DNA from: an uncultured Clostridia bacterium
GTDB taxonomy: Bacteria > Bacillota > Clostridia > Oscillospirales > Acutalibacteraceae
NCBI GenBank assembly: GCA_937876375.1
Contig: CALEHY010000021.1
Span: 1-64,000 of the forward strand
Direction: 5' to 3'
Length of the DNA: 64,000 bases
Shown in pieces: positions 55,304 to 64,000 of this stretch. Each line of letters opens with the position of its first letter. Within the stretch, counting starts at the first letter, position 1. Position numbers and translations under genes: made by a program. The notes beneath the pieces were generated by a model. It was not told the DNA's origin, did no database searches, and saw only the letters and a list, made by a program, of their open reading frames with translations.

Positions 55304-57985
55304 ATGGAAAAAATGTATTCAATGCCTAATTGGGGCCCATATTCAAAGAAGTATATGGGTATATCTCGTATAGAGGAAGACTTTGGATATGACGGAGTAA
55401 GAATGGACTTTGTCGTTCATCCAACATTGTGGAATTCGTCCACTCCAGTGCCAAATGTTACTGTCCCATCAGCATATCATCTGTGGGAGTGTAGTGGTGA
55501 CTATAGCTACTATGCATATAGATATGAGCTTTTGTGGAAGGATCAGGTTTATGCTGATATTTCTTTTTCAAAGATTGATGACGAGTCATACCTTGTTCGC
55601 TGTGAGTTAAACAACAATACCAGCCTTTCACAGAATGTTATTTTGAACATTTTTGGTGCTCTTGAATTTCCAAAGCCTACATATTGCGATATAGTTGCAC
55701 CTGCTAAATTTGTAGGTAAACAAGCTAATGCGTATAAAGAATATACCTATGCTGTTCCTAGACCTTGGGAGTACGAAACTCCTGATGGTATGTTTAGAGG
55801 TATGTTCAACGACCCTGAATTCTATTATGGAAAGGGACTTGGTGACAGATGCGACCACGCACATGTTCATTATCTTGACCTAAAGCCATTTGGTTGTGAA
55901 AAGGGCGACAAGGTATCCTACACATTGGCAGTTGATAAGCTTGGATTTGATAATCCTATTATCGCTGTTAGATACAGGACTGTTACCGATGGCGACGCAA
56001 AATTTATGATGAATGATACAGAGGTTTGCTTTGAGCATAGCGATGAGCTTACCTTTGCATATCTACCATTTTATAAGGATTTTACATTAGAGAGTCTTGG
56101 TACAGCTGGTATTGAGCTTGACTTTTTTGCAGTTATCGAAAAGGGAACAGAGGACGAGCTGTACACAAAAAAGGTTGCATATCCTTATGTGCCTACCATT
56201 GATACCACTGCTGTTGGTGAGGGGTATAGAACAAAGCTGAGCTATGACTATCTTGGCGACTACTATATCTTAACTCATAACAAGAACACTAGACAGAGAG
56301 TACTAGAGTCTGGCAGCCTAGAGGATGCACTGATTAACCGTCTATCTAATGGTGATCATACATATGATGATTTGAAGGAGACATTCTCTGCTTCATTCCA
56401 GAGAAAGAGCAGTGATGAGGGCTTCTTCCATAACACGCTTATTAAATCAATTTTCATCGAGCCAAATTCAAAGCATACCGAGTATGTCATCGTGTCAAAG
56501 AAGTGCTTTGAGCCATTATCTGATGATGAATATGAAGAGATTTATCTGAATGCTCGTTCTAAGTCAGAGCCAGTTAAGTATAACAAAGCTGGTGAGCAGT
56601 ACACATTGTCTACCTCGATACTTAAATCGACTCTGCTCACTAATGTAGTATATCCAGTATTTCGCCATGGTAAGAATGTTATCCACCATACTCCTGGTAA
56701 GCGTTGGGATAGCTTTTATACCTGGGACAGTGGCTTTATCGGTATGGGACTGCTAGAGTTTTCACCAAAGCTCTGTCACTATGCATTGGATATGTACCTA
56801 TGTGATGATAGCAATGAGGATTTTTGTTTCTTGCTACATGGCTCATTAGTGCCTACACAATTTGTTGAGTACCTAGAGCTTATCAAACGACTTGATGACA
56901 AGTCCGTTCTGTCTGATTTGTATCCAAAGCTAAAGCTTTATTATGAGTTTTTGCGTGGTAGAGCACATGGCTCAACCTGTCACAAGTTTGGCAACGGTCT
57001 GCTCACTACATATGATTACTGGTATTCCTGCTCTGGTATGGATGACTATCCAGCACAGGTAGAGATGATAGCTAATAAGGCGGAGGAATACTCTTGCCCT
57101 TGCCTGTCTACCTCACAGATTATTCGTGCTGGCAAGATACTAAAGATGACAGCTGATTATCTTGGACTAGCTGATGATATTGCACAGTATGATGAGGATA
57201 TCAAGCTTTCTACTGATGCCCTAAACACTCTTGCTTGGGATGAGGAGTCTGGATATTTCGGCTACACAATGTATGATAAAGACGCTAATAAGCCTTATAT
57301 AATGAAAACGGCAGATGGTGAAAACTGGGACAAAGGCTTTGATGGCGTTTATCCTCTTATCGCTGGTGCTGTTAAGGGTGAGCGCAAGCAAAGACTTATC
57401 GACCATATCAAAAATCCTAACGAAATGTGGTCTGATGCAGGCGTTAGTGCTGTTGATATGAGCGCTGGATACTATTTTGATGACGGATATTGGAATGGTA
57501 ATGTCTGGATGAGTCATCAGTGGTTTGTGTGGAAAACTATGCTCGATAATGCCGATACTGATTTTGCATTCGCTATTGCTAATCGTGCTCTCGATATGTG
57601 GAAAGAGGAGACTGATTTCTCGTATAACACATATGAGTGCTTTGGTATCAAAACTAGACGAGGTGGATGGTTCCACAATTTTGGTGGTTTGTCTGCACCT
57701 ATTTGTATTTGGGCAAATGCATACTACAAGGCTGGCACTCTTACCACTGGTCTTGACGTTTGGACAAATCATCAGCATATCACAGCTGATAGTGCTGATA
57801 TTGATTTCAAATATTTTGGGGATAATGAGAAGTATTCATTCGTCCTCACTCTTGATGATACTAATGAATATAGAGCAACACTTGATGGTGAGGAGATAGC
57901 ATTCTCAACTCGTCATAGTGGCTGTCTTGAGTTCACATTTGATGGTAGCATCAAGGCTGGTGTATTAAAGGTAGAGAAGATATAA
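55304..57985 (+). CDS. Large (alpha/alpha)6-type glycoside hydrolase, family uncertain
   Basis: 893 residues, no signal peptide, so cytoplasmic. The N-terminal third is a beta domain. From about residue 450 the catalytic barrel shows RWDSFYTWDSGFIGMGLLE, YDYWYSCSGMDDYPAQ, DKGFDGVYPLIAGA, YWNGNVWMSHQW and YECFGIKTRRGGWFHNFGG, a layout like GH63, trehalase and mannosylglycerate-hydrolase relatives. The acid and base residues are probably the Asp in the SGMDDYP region and the Glu in YECFG, by analogy. GAGG lies seven bases before the ATG. The substrate is unknown. Confidence 0.75.
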   Translation: MEKMYSMPNWGPYSKKYMGISRIEEDFGYDGVRMDFVVHPTLWNSSTPVPNVTVPSAYHLWECSGDYSYYAYRYELLWKDQVYADISFSKIDDESYLVRCELNNNTSLSQNVILNIFGALEFPKPTYCDIVAPAKFVGKQANAYKEYTYAVPRPWEYETPDGMFRGMFNDPEFYYGKGLGDRCDHAHVHYLDLKPFGCEKGDKVSYTLAVDKLGFDNPIIAVRYRTVTDGDAKFMMNDTEVCFEHSDELTFAYLPFYKDFTLESLGTAGIELDFFAVIEKGTEDELYTKKVAYPYVPTIDTTAVGEGYRTKLSYDYLGDYYILTHNKNTRQRVLESGSLEDALINRLSNGDHTYDDLKETFSASFQRKSSDEGFFHNTLIKSIFIEPNSKHTEYVIVSKKCFEPLSDDEYEEIYLNARSKSEPVKYNKAGEQYTLSTSILKSTLLTNVVYPVFRHGKNVIHHTPGKRWDSFYTWDSGFIGMGLLEFSPKLCHYALDMYLCDDSNEDFCFLLHGSLVPTQFVEYLELIKRLDDKSVLSDLYPKLKLYYEFLRGRAHGSTCHKFGNGLLTTYDYWYSCSGMDDYPAQVEMIANKAEEYSCPCLSTSQIIRAGKILKMTADYLGLADDIAQYDEDIKLSTDALNTLAWDEESGYFGYTMYDKDANKPYIMKTADGENWDKGFDGVYPLIAGAVKGERKQRLIDHIKNPNEMWSDAGVSAVDMSAGYYFDDGYWNGNVWMSHQWFVWKTMLDNADTDFAFAIANRALDMWKEETDFSYNTYECFGIKTRRGGWFHNFGGLSAPICIWANAYYKAGTLTTGLDVWTNHQHITADSADIDFKYFGDNEKYSFVLTLDDTNEYRATLDGEEIAFSTRHSGCLEFTFDGSIKAGVLKVEKI

Positions 57986-58008
57986 GCCAAAGAAAAGGGG
58001 TATTTGCT

Positions 58009-59688
58009 ATGGCTAATAAAATATATGGTGCTAATAATGAGCCACTTAAAATTCAGTTTTTGACTGACCCTCATTATTACTCTAACAAGTGTGGCACAGA
58101 GGGTGCTGCATACAAAAAGGCAGAGTCAAAGAGCCAAAAGCTTATTGCTGGCTCTGATTTGGCAATCAAGGCTGGATTCGATATTCTCTGCGAGGATAAG
58201 GATGCAGAAATTGTTGTTATCGCTGGTGACACATCTCGTGATGGTGAGCTAGATTCTCACAAGGAGTTTATCGAGATGCTCTATGACCTAAAGGCTAGGG
58301 GCAAAAAGGTCTATGTTATCACAGCTACTCATGATTATCGCTGGAAGGGTATCGCTCCAGGCTATGAGGGTGACCACGAAATAGACGTTCCAGCTGTAGA
58401 GGACAGACTTGATTTGTGGGATATGTACTACGACTTTGGTCCTAGCGAGGCTATCGCATATCATAGGGAGTCAATGTGCTATGTAGTACAGCTTGCACCT
58501 GGATATCGTCTGTTTGCACTTAATGATGATACAAACTTTAAGCCAGAGGGCGAGCACGGCTCTGGATATTCTGATGAGTGTATGGCTTGGATTATGGAGC
58601 AGCTAAAGGATGCCCAGGATAATGACCAGTTCGTTATCGCTATGACTCATCATCCTATGATTTCTCCATCGCCATTTTACAAGATTATCGGTGGTGGCAA
58701 TATGCAACGCAATCACGAGACCACTCGTGAGATTTTTGCTGACAATGGTCTGTCCTGTATGCTTACTGGACATACTCATGTTCACGATATATCTTATATC
58801 ACTACACCAAAGGGCAATAGATTTTATGACGTTGCATGTGGTGCTATGATTGGTTGCCCACCAGTTATGCGTAATGTTATCCTTGACCCAGCTAACGCAA
58901 AGGTTGAGGTCGATACTATTATGATTAAGGACGTTCCAGGACTTGATACAAAGGGCAAGCCATTCGATGAGTATATGGAGGGCTTCTTCTTTGGTATGAT
59001 TGCCGAGGTTATTTGGGCAATGGGTCACGATATTGACCGTCTTGCTGAGATGAGTGGCGCATTCTCTGTCCCTGGCGAAAAGGTAAAGAAGCTTGGCTGG
59101 ATACTTAAGCCAGTTGGCAAATTCCTCGACAAGCTAACATTCAAGAAGATTTGGCGTCTGTGCAAGAAGGAATGTGGTCTAAAGAAAGCAGATATCGCTG
59201 ATATCGCAGACAACAAGGTTACTGATTTTATCCTAGAGCTTGTTAAGAATTTGTACTGTGGTGACTCACCATATACCCCTGATACTAGAGAGTACAAGCT
59301 CACTTGTGGCTTGCTTAATATCATCGACGCATTTTTGAACACAATTCATCTTGATATCGGCAAATTTGTCAAGGGTGCAACAAGTGTTAGAAGTCTTGTT
59401 GAGCCATTGCTATGGAACTCTGGCATCTGTGATGCAGAGGCTACATTGCCACTATATCCTATATTTGATGATGAGAATCCTGCTCCTGCAGAAATGTTTG
59501 AGGAAAAGGGATTTGTCGACCCAGTTAAGAAGAGTAAGAAAGGACCTCTTGTTCTTTGTATACTCGTTCTAATTGTTTTGCTACTACTAGCTATCGTAGT
59601 TGGTGTTGTCGCTTTGTTGGTATGGGTTGTTGTTGCTATCATCCATGCTATCGGTGGCACAGATATGCTCGGCCTACTATTTGCATAA
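58009..59688 (+). CDS. Calcineurin-like metallophosphoesterase with C-terminal membrane anchor
   Basis: 559 residues. The metallophosphoesterase motifs are IQFLTDPHYYS, VVIAGDTSRDGE, TATHDYR (in place of the usual GNHD), MTHHPM and LTGHTHVHD, all in the first 260 residues. The last 45 residues hold a strong hydrophobic helix (LVLCILVLIVLLLLAIVVGV), so the protein is tethered with its domain probably cytoplasmic, since no signal peptide is present. It begins 23 bases after the glycoside hydrolase stop and is likely co-transcribed. Substrate unknown. Confidence 0.8.
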   Translation: MANKIYGANNEPLKIQFLTDPHYYSNKCGTEGAAYKKAESKSQKLIAGSDLAIKAGFDILCEDKDAEIVVIAGDTSRDGELDSHKEFIEMLYDLKARGKKVYVITATHDYRWKGIAPGYEGDHEIDVPAVEDRLDLWDMYYDFGPSEAIAYHRESMCYVVQLAPGYRLFALNDDTNFKPEGEHGSGYSDECMAWIMEQLKDAQDNDQFVIAMTHHPMISPSPFYKIIGGGNMQRNHETTREIFADNGLSCMLTGHTHVHDISYITTPKGNRFYDVACGAMIGCPPVMRNVILDPANAKVEVDTIMIKDVPGLDTKGKPFDEYMEGFFFGMIAEVIWAMGHDIDRLAEMSGAFSVPGEKVKKLGWILKPVGKFLDKLTFKKIWRLCKKECGLKKADIADIADNKVTDFILELVKNLYCGDSPYTPDTREYKLTCGLLNIIDAFLNTIHLDIGKFVKGATSVRSLVEPLLWNSGICDAEATLPLYPIFDDENPAPAEMFEEKGFVDPVKKSKKGPLVLCILVLIVLLLLAIVVGVVALLVWVVVAIIHAIGGTDMLGLLFA

Positions 59689-59695
59689 AAAATAG

Positions 59696-59724
59696 TTGCA
59701 AAATACATACACATTTGTTATAAT
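59696..59724 (+). promoter_or_regulatory. Promoter of the GtrA-like gene
   Basis: TTGCAA (59696-59701), a 17-base spacer, and a perfect TATAAT (59719-59724), 42 bases before the start codon. Confidence 0.75.
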
Positions 59725-59766
59725 GAATAAGTCATAAAACTAAAAATTGTAAAGGGGTATTAAATT

Positions 59767-60396
59767 ATGGCAGATAAGAAAAAGTTTAGCCTTGGCGGTC
59801 TTGATAGTGCTGCAGAAGAAAAAGGCTCATTAATGAAAACTTTATGGCAAATTGTAAAGTTTTTAGTAGTATCAGGATTGGTAACAATCATTCAGTTGGT
59901 ACTTGCTGCAGTTCTACCATTCATTTTTGATAAAGTAGTAACTGAGCTTCCAGCCTTCCTTCAGGTTATTTTCACACCTGGTATGTTCACAGAGGGTTCA
60001 GCTGAGTATGCAAAGTATGTAACAGCAAACGGCATCGTTACTTGGGGCTATGTGCTTCCATTCCTACTTTCAAACCTTATTGCTAACATCTATGGCTTCT
60101 ATCAAAACAAGAAAACAACATTTAAGTCAGATGCACCATGGTACAACTTCGCTATTTATATTGTGCTTATGCTTGCACTTATCTTGTTCTCAACTTGGAT
60201 GCAAGGTGCAATCGTTGGTGTTATCACAAAGATTGAAACAACAAATTCATTCTTAACATTCATTACAAGCGAAACAATCGCTCGTTTGATTGCTTCAATG
60301 GCTGCAGGCTTTGTTCAAATGGTTGTTCTATTCCCTATGGAGAAATTCGTTCTTCTAAAGGAAAAGAAGGAGGATGCTCCAGCAGAGGCTGAGTAA
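59767..60396 (+). CDS. GtrA-like four-helix membrane protein
   Basis: 209 residues with four membrane segments (about 25-52, 95-112, 122-145, 170-195). The segment NLIANIYGFYQNKKTTFKSD matches the GtrA core (N-x-F-x(2)-N-K-x-x-TF), where flippases that move lipid-linked sugars act. Charged ends are cytoplasmic. AAAGGGG precedes the start and a terminator follows. Confidence 0.7.
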   Translation: MADKKKFSLGGLDSAAEEKGSLMKTLWQIVKFLVVSGLVTIIQLVLAAVLPFIFDKVVTELPAFLQVIFTPGMFTEGSAEYAKYVTANGIVTWGYVLPFLLSNLIANIYGFYQNKKTTFKSDAPWYNFAIYIVLMLALILFSTWMQGAIVGVITKIETTNSFLTFITSETIARLIASMAAGFVQMVVLFPMEKFVLLKEKKEDAPAEAE

Positions 60397-60414
60397 TTCG
60401 CAAAAACAGTATTT

Positions 60415-60442
60415 AAAGAGGACTCATCGAGTCCTCTTTTAT
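60415..60442 (+). terminator. Terminator after the GtrA-like gene
   Basis: AAAGAGGACTC pairs with GAGTCCTCTTT around ATC, then T residues. Confidence 0.85.
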
Positions 60443-60479
60443 TTTTTGCCATTTCCAACATAATGTTCGAGATTGACGG

Positions 60480-60509
60480 TTGAAAATACAACGCGTTGTC
60501 GGATATAAT
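60480..60509 (+). promoter_or_regulatory. Promoter and palindromic operator of the TetR gene
   Basis: TTGAAA (60480-60485) and TATAAT (60504-60509) with an 18-base spacer. A perfect 12-base palindrome ACAACGCGTTGT (60488-60499) fills the spacer, exactly where a repressor would block RNA polymerase. Autorepression by the downstream TetR protein is inferred. Confidence 0.65.
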
Positions 60510-60536
60510 GGTTGTAGTATTACATTGGAGGGCGTT

Positions 60537-61139
60537 ATGTCAAGAAAAGAAAAGGCTACAGCCATTACGAAACAGAATATTGAGGAGGCATTTTGGTCAT
60601 TCTATTGCGAGATGCCTATGGACAAGATTAGGATTAATGCTGTTATGCAGCGTGCTGGATACAATCGTGGTACATTCTACGAGTATTTTAGCTCATTAGA
60701 GGACGTTTTGCTCTCTATCGAGAACGAAATTCGTGCTGATTTTGTTAACAAGATAGCATCTCTTGATTTTGAAAAGCTTACTGGTGCAGAAATGCTGCTT
60801 GGTGCTGTCGAGATTGTTATGAGCAATCGTGAGCGTTTGGCAGTTTTGATGGGCGAGCATGGAGATAGTAAGTTTAGAGAGGTTATTATCAACGGTACTT
60901 CGCTTGTTGTTGCTGCTTATCTTAAGCATGTGCTTAATGGTAAAGTGGATTGTGATACCATACCAACATTTCAGTATTTTGTGAACTTTGTATCCACTGG
61001 ACTATGGGGCACCATTGTTAAGTGGGCAAAGGATAATGATGGTGATTATAACAAGGAGCTATCGAAGGAGCTTTTGACATATTTTCAGGGTGTCGCAGAG
61101 GTGGCAAACGATTTCGTATGTAGATTCCTGACTCTATAA
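60537..61139 (+). CDS. TetR-family transcriptional regulator
   Basis: 200 residues. The N-terminal 60 residues hold the TetR helix-turn-helix (MDKIRINAVMQRAGYNRGTF, then YEYFSSLEDVLLSIE). The rest is an all-helical ligand and dimer domain. The ATG at 60537 has GGAGG five bases upstream. Its ligand is unknown. The palindrome in its own promoter suggests autoregulation; the GtrA-like gene before it is separated by a terminator. Confidence 0.88.
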   Translation: MSRKEKATAITKQNIEEAFWSFYCEMPMDKIRINAVMQRAGYNRGTFYEYFSSLEDVLLSIENEIRADFVNKIASLDFEKLTGAEMLLGAVEIVMSNRERLAVLMGEHGDSKFREVIINGTSLVVAAYLKHVLNGKVDCDTIPTFQYFVNFVSTGLWGTIVKWAKDNDGDYNKELSKELLTYFQGVAEVANDFVCRFLTL

Positions 61140-61286
61140 AATGCAAAAAGACGACTAGGGGTGTCCTGCATGAAGAGGTATAGCTCTAATAACGTATCTT
61201 TTTGATTAATATGTCGTTAAAAATTTATTTTTATTAGAGTGCCAAGCAGTTTTGACAAAGTAATTTTGCCTAGATATGATATTATA

Positions 61287-61320
61287 AAATGCCCACAATA
61301 CTAGCGTATTATGGGCATTT
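61287..61320. terminator. Terminator between the TetR gene and the convergent TVP38 gene
   Basis: AAATGCCCA pairs with TGGGCATTT, extended by AATA/TATT-type pairs. AT-rich flanks on both sides allow it to work in both directions. Confidence 0.65.
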
Positions 61321-61357
61321 ATAATGTTATAGATAGGTGAAAAAACAAAGTCAAAAC

Positions 61358-62122
61358 CTATGCTTCTTTATGTAGGGCACCCCAAGGTGTAGCCTTTTTC
61401 TTTATTTTTATTGTAAAAATGTATGTTGCGATAGATGATAATATTGTTATTATTGCAAACATGATGACAAACATTGCTAGACTATTTGTATCTAGTAGTG
61501 TTCCACACCAAGTAGAGGATATTATGGATGGTATTCTTGCTACTCCGGTTAGTAATAGAAATGGTAATATTTTTGTGTCGGTTATACCGACGAAATATGT
61601 GATAAAATCCTTTGGAGTTCCTGGTATTAGATAAATGATTGTTAGTAGGGAATATTTCTTTTTTGAGTTACAAACAAAGCTCCATTCATTTATCTTTTTT
61701 GTGTCAAAAAGCATATTTAGAAGCCTAGTACCAAAGATAGTTGTTAGGATTAGTATTACAAATGAGCCTATCTCTGTGCCAATCATACATAGTGCCAGTC
61801 CTTTGTATGTGCCCCAAATATATCCAGCACCTATTTCCAGTGGCTCTGCTGGGATGATTTTTATTACAGTTTGTAGTGCCCTTATTAGCACAAATACTAG
61901 TTCTCCAAAACTACCAAACGACGACAAATATGTTTTGAATTGTGATTTGTCCTTGATGATTTCTGCAAGTTCGTTACCTATGGTGCATTTTAATACAATA
62001 AACAATACAAGATATATTATCGGTATTGATATAAGTAGTATTTTCTTAAGCACTGAAAGGTTTGAGAATTTTTGTAACACCTTGTGTAATAACATTTTTG
62101 CTTTTTCTAGCATATTTTTCAT
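61358..62122 (-). CDS. DedA/TVP38-family membrane protein (second copy)
   Basis: 254 residues, several hydrophobic segments. The family core is visible as FVLIRALQTVIKIIPAEPLEIGAGYIWG and IYLIPGTPKDFITYFVGIT, the latter matching the conserved PGxPKD of the TVP38 group. It differs from the copy at 12102. The frame begins inside the glycosyltransferase gene, overlapping by 77 bases; GGAGAG lies 13 bases before the ATG. AAA-rich codons resemble the glycosyltransferase, so the pair probably arrived together. Confidence 0.8.
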   Translation of the reverse strand: MKNMLEKAKMLLHKVLQKFSNLSVLKKILLISIPIIYLVLFIVLKCTIGNELAEIIKDKSQFKTYLSSFGSFGELVFVLIRALQTVIKIIPAEPLEIGAGYIWGTYKGLALCMIGTEIGSFVILILTTIFGTRLLNMLFDTKKINEWSFVCNSKKKYSLLTIIYLIPGTPKDFITYFVGITDTKILPFLLLTGVARIPSIISSTWCGTLLDTNSLAMFVIMFAIITILSSIATYIFTIKIKKKATPWGALHKEA

Positions 62123-62870
62123 AAAATTTGTTTAGCTCTCCTTTGTAATTGTCCTTCCAGGGTTTGTTCTTGCCATCATAGTGGATAATGGCTGTGTTTT
62201 GTTCTACAAAATCAAGATTTAGCTTGCTTCTTCTATATGTATTTTCATCAAGGTTGTATATCTCTGCTGGTAGATATATTGTATCTCTCCAAAACATAGC
62301 GTTTATAACGTCTTGGTCAGCTTGAAATAGCCTTTTGCCCATAATATTGACATAGTCGAATATTTCTTGAGTTTTGATAATCATTCTTAAATTATCGACG
62401 TTTATCATCAAAACACCAGCATTTATGTAGTCACACTTTTTGCCCATATTTAGTCGCTTTTTGTTGAATAATTTAACAATAGTATGAGTGTGACCAGCAC
62501 CAGCAATACATTTGCCGTTAAAGTCCATTTTGTATAGCTTGTCTAGTGGCTTATTTATGATAATGTCAGGATCAAGATATAGTATCCTGTCAACATTGAG
62601 CGGAAGATAGTCGCATAATAAAAGTCTGTAATATGTTTCTTTTGTTATTCTTTTTGTAAAATGTGCGTTTGTAAAATAGCTGTCGTCAATAAAAATAGGG
62701 TGGGTAGTTAGCATTGATGACACCTTAGAAATGCTGTTTAAATCGTTTATCGTTAGCGATGAATGTATCACATATAGGTCAACATTTGTGTCATTATTTG
62801 CAAAAAATGAGGTTAGCATTGTTTTTAACTGAGGTACATAATTGCTATCAAGTGTTACTAAAATATTCAT
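62046..62870 (-). CDS. Family 8 glycosyltransferase
   Basis: 274 residues with the GT8 layout: MNILVTLDSNYVPQLKTMLT at the N-terminus, the metal-binding DxD in DRILYLDPDIIIN (about residue 97), NAGVLMINVDNLR, DQDVINAMF and HYDGKNKPW. The donor is a nucleotide sugar; the acceptor is unknown, perhaps lipopolysaccharide-like or teichoic chains. The ATG at 62870 is preferred to 62876 because AAAGGA sits nine bases upstream. Confidence 0.88.
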   Translation of the reverse strand: MNILVTLDSNYVPQLKTMLTSFFANNDTNVDLYVIHSSLTINDLNSISKVSSMLTTHPIFIDDSYFTNAHFTKRITKETYYRLLLCDYLPLNVDRILYLDPDIIINKPLDKLYKMDFNGKCIAGAGHTHTIVKLFNKKRLNMGKKCDYINAGVLMINVDNLRMIIKTQEIFDYVNIMGKRLFQADQDVINAMFWRDTIYLPAEIYNLDENTYRRSKLNLDFVEQNTAIIHYDGKNKPWKDNYKGELNKFYEKYARKSKNVITQGVTKILKPFSA

Positions 62871-63008
62871 GTTCATCTTCCTTTCAACTGTAACTATACA
62901 CTATGATTTGCAAGTCAAAATAAAGGAAAAGTTAAGACTTGTCAAAGATAGTTTAGCTCATCAACCTTACAATTAGGTGAAAAGAAAATTACAATTATGT
63001 AACCTATA

Positions 63009-63037
63009 TTGAATATAAATATAGCTTTTGTTATATT
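63009..63037 (+). promoter_or_regulatory. Promoter of upp
   Basis: TTGAAT (63009-63014), a 17-base spacer, TATATT (63032-63037). It supports the upp start at 63081. Confidence 0.6.
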
Positions 63038-63080
63038 GGTACTAATAGAATTATGTCATTTTATGTCAAAGGAGAAAATT

Positions 63081-63713
63081 ATGGACAGAAAAGTAGTAAT
63101 TTTTGATCACCCACTTATTCAGCATAAGCTTAGTATTCTTCGTTCTACAGAGACTAGCACAAAGGACTTTCGTCAGCTAATCAATGAGATTGCTATGCTT
63201 ATGACTTTTGAGGCAACTAGAGATTTGCCAACACAGGACATAAAGGTAGAAACCCCTTGTGGTATCGCTAACTGCAAGCAGCTAGCTGGCAGAAAGCTTG
63301 CTTTCGTTCCTATCCTACGTGCTGGTCTTGGCATGGTTGATGGTTGCGTTCAGCTAGTACCATCTGCTCGTATCGGTCATATCGGTCTTTACCGAGATGA
63401 GGAGACCCATACTCCAGTAGAGTACTATTGCAAATTGCCAAAGGATATTGAGGAGCGTGACGTTTTCGTTGTTGATCCTATGCTAGCTACTGGTGGCTCT
63501 GCTATCGATGCTATCACACAGATCAAGCTTCGCAACCCAAAGAAGATTGTGTTCCTATGCATCATTGCTGCTCCAGAGGGACTTGCTGCTCTTAAAGAGG
63601 CTCATCCTGATGTTGATATTTACTGTGCAGCTCTTGATGAGAAGCTAAACGAGGATTGCTATATCATTCCTGGTCTTGGCGACGCTGGTGACCGTATCTT
63701 CGGCACAAAATAA
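63081..63713 (+). CDS. upp: Uracil phosphoribosyltransferase
   Basis: Salvages uracil to UMP with PRPP. The 210-residue protein has [28 protein letters not shown], the PRPP loop [16 protein letters not shown] and the C-terminal [13 protein letters not shown]. The ATG at 63081 has AAAGGAG upstream. It is followed after 52 bases by the uracil permease, which supplies its substrate. No PyrR-type attenuator was seen in the gap. Confidence 0.96.
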   Translation: MDRKVVIFDHPLIQHKLSILRSTETSTKDFRQLINEIAMLMTFEATRDLPTQDIKVETPCGIANCKQLAGRKLAFVPILRAGLGMVDGCVQLVPSARIGHIGLYRDEETHTPVEYYCKLPKDIEERDVFVVDPMLATGGSAIDAITQIKLRNPKKIVFLCIIAAPEGLAALKEAHPDVDIYCAALDEKLNEDCYIIPGLGDAGDRIFGTK

Positions 63714-63765
63714 TTTCGGTACTAATTTTTTAGTATATATAACATTTTTGGAGGAAATTAAAAAA

Positions 63766-64000
63766 ATGGCTAAAACAAAAATCAAAGTCGGCTCAGAGCC
63801 TATCTATGATGCTCGTCAGCTCGGCGGAGGTAGAATGGTTGTTCTTGGCTTCCAGCACATGTTTGCTATGTTTGGTGCAACTGTTACAGTACCTCTACTA
63901 ACAGGTCTATCAATTTCAACAACTCTTTTGTTTGCTGGTCTTGGTACACTTCTTTTCCACCTTCTAACAAAGTTTAAGGTTCCTGCATTCCTAGGATCTT
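63766..64000 (+). CDS. uraA: Uracil permease, N-terminal part (cut by window edge)
   Basis: Only 78 codons lie in the window. The start [20 protein letters not shown] continues into [20 protein letters not shown] and [20 protein letters not shown], matching the NCS2 family: the conserved [11 protein letters not shown] and the first two membrane helices. GGAGG lies upstream. It forms a uracil-uptake and salvage pair with upp. Confidence 0.92.
   Translation, partial: MAKTKIKVGSEPIYDARQLGGGRMVVLGFQHMFAMFGATVTVPLLTGLSISTTLLFAGLGTLLFHLLTKFKVPAFLGS

Noticed and set aside
63009..63080. Longer upp product starting at 63009.
   Set aside because: The start would be a TTG inside a promoter -35; the ATG at 63081 has AAAGGAG and matches the family N-terminus.

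Overview
The window is 64 kb of chromosome from a low-GC Gram-positive (Firmicutes, class Clostridia), most likely a gut or rumen member of the Ruminococcus / Oscillospiraceae group. This is inferred from gene content: SepF and DivIVA division proteins, a YlbJ-type sporulation membrane protein, the DapL route to diaminopimelate, a paired GlgC/GlgD glycogen system, the miaB-ymcA-mutS-mutL-miaA order known from Bacillus relatives, and AGGAGG-type ribosome sites throughout. Most genes prefer AAG and GAG codons. Several accessory genes use AAA and GAA and look more AT-rich. I saw no tRNA, rRNA, CRISPR array, prophage or intact insertion sequence.

Layout. 1-489 (-): start of argG, with ARG-box-like palindromes upstream. 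935-6373 (+): a structured leader RNA, a 1701-residue secreted protein and a 51-residue companion ORF, followed by a chain of hairpins. 6781-15160 (+): the branch leading from the shikimate pathway to Phe and Tyr (tyrA, aroB, aroA, aroC, pheA), then a DedA/TVP38 membrane protein, a galactokinase and a lipid kinase. 15160-17996 (-): a repeat-rich interval, a SHOCT-domain membrane protein, a candidate 6S-like small RNA with its own promoter and terminator, and malQ. 18163-34883 (+): a long housekeeping run covering tRNA modification and mismatch repair (miaB, ymcA/ricA-like, mutS, mutL, miaA), then hlyD-like, yggS, sepF, divIVA, ileS, lspA, rluD, a HAD phosphatase and ybaK. 34884-37950: an AT-rich secreted protein, an intergenic mosaic of small palindromes, and a cation-efflux protein.

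37998-42788 (-): ANTAR regulator, dapF, dapL, purC, purB. 43078-48778 (+): the glycogen operon glgB-glgC-glgD-glgA. 48833-52573 (-): a metallopeptidase-like lipoprotein, a secreted nuclease and a YlbJ-like protein. 52622-55134 (-): a capsule/exopolysaccharide tyrosine-phosphorylation module (chain-length regulator, BY-kinase with a very long Tyr-rich tail, PHP phosphatase) with no sugar-transfer genes beside it. 55304-60396 (+): a large glycoside hydrolase, a membrane-tethered phosphoesterase and a GtrA-like protein. 60537-61139 (+): a TetR regulator with a palindromic operator inside its own promoter. 61358-62870 (-): a GT8 glycosyltransferase and a second TVP38 protein whose reading frames overlap. 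63081-end (+): upp and the start of uraA.

The strongest unexplained items are the bistable leader RNA in front of the giant secreted protein together with its 51-residue partner, the roughly 178-nt small RNA at 16042-16220, the approximately 28-tyrosine tail on the BY-kinase, and the two families of dispersed intergenic palindromes. All functional names are from reading motifs and gene order by eye. No database search or folding program was run.
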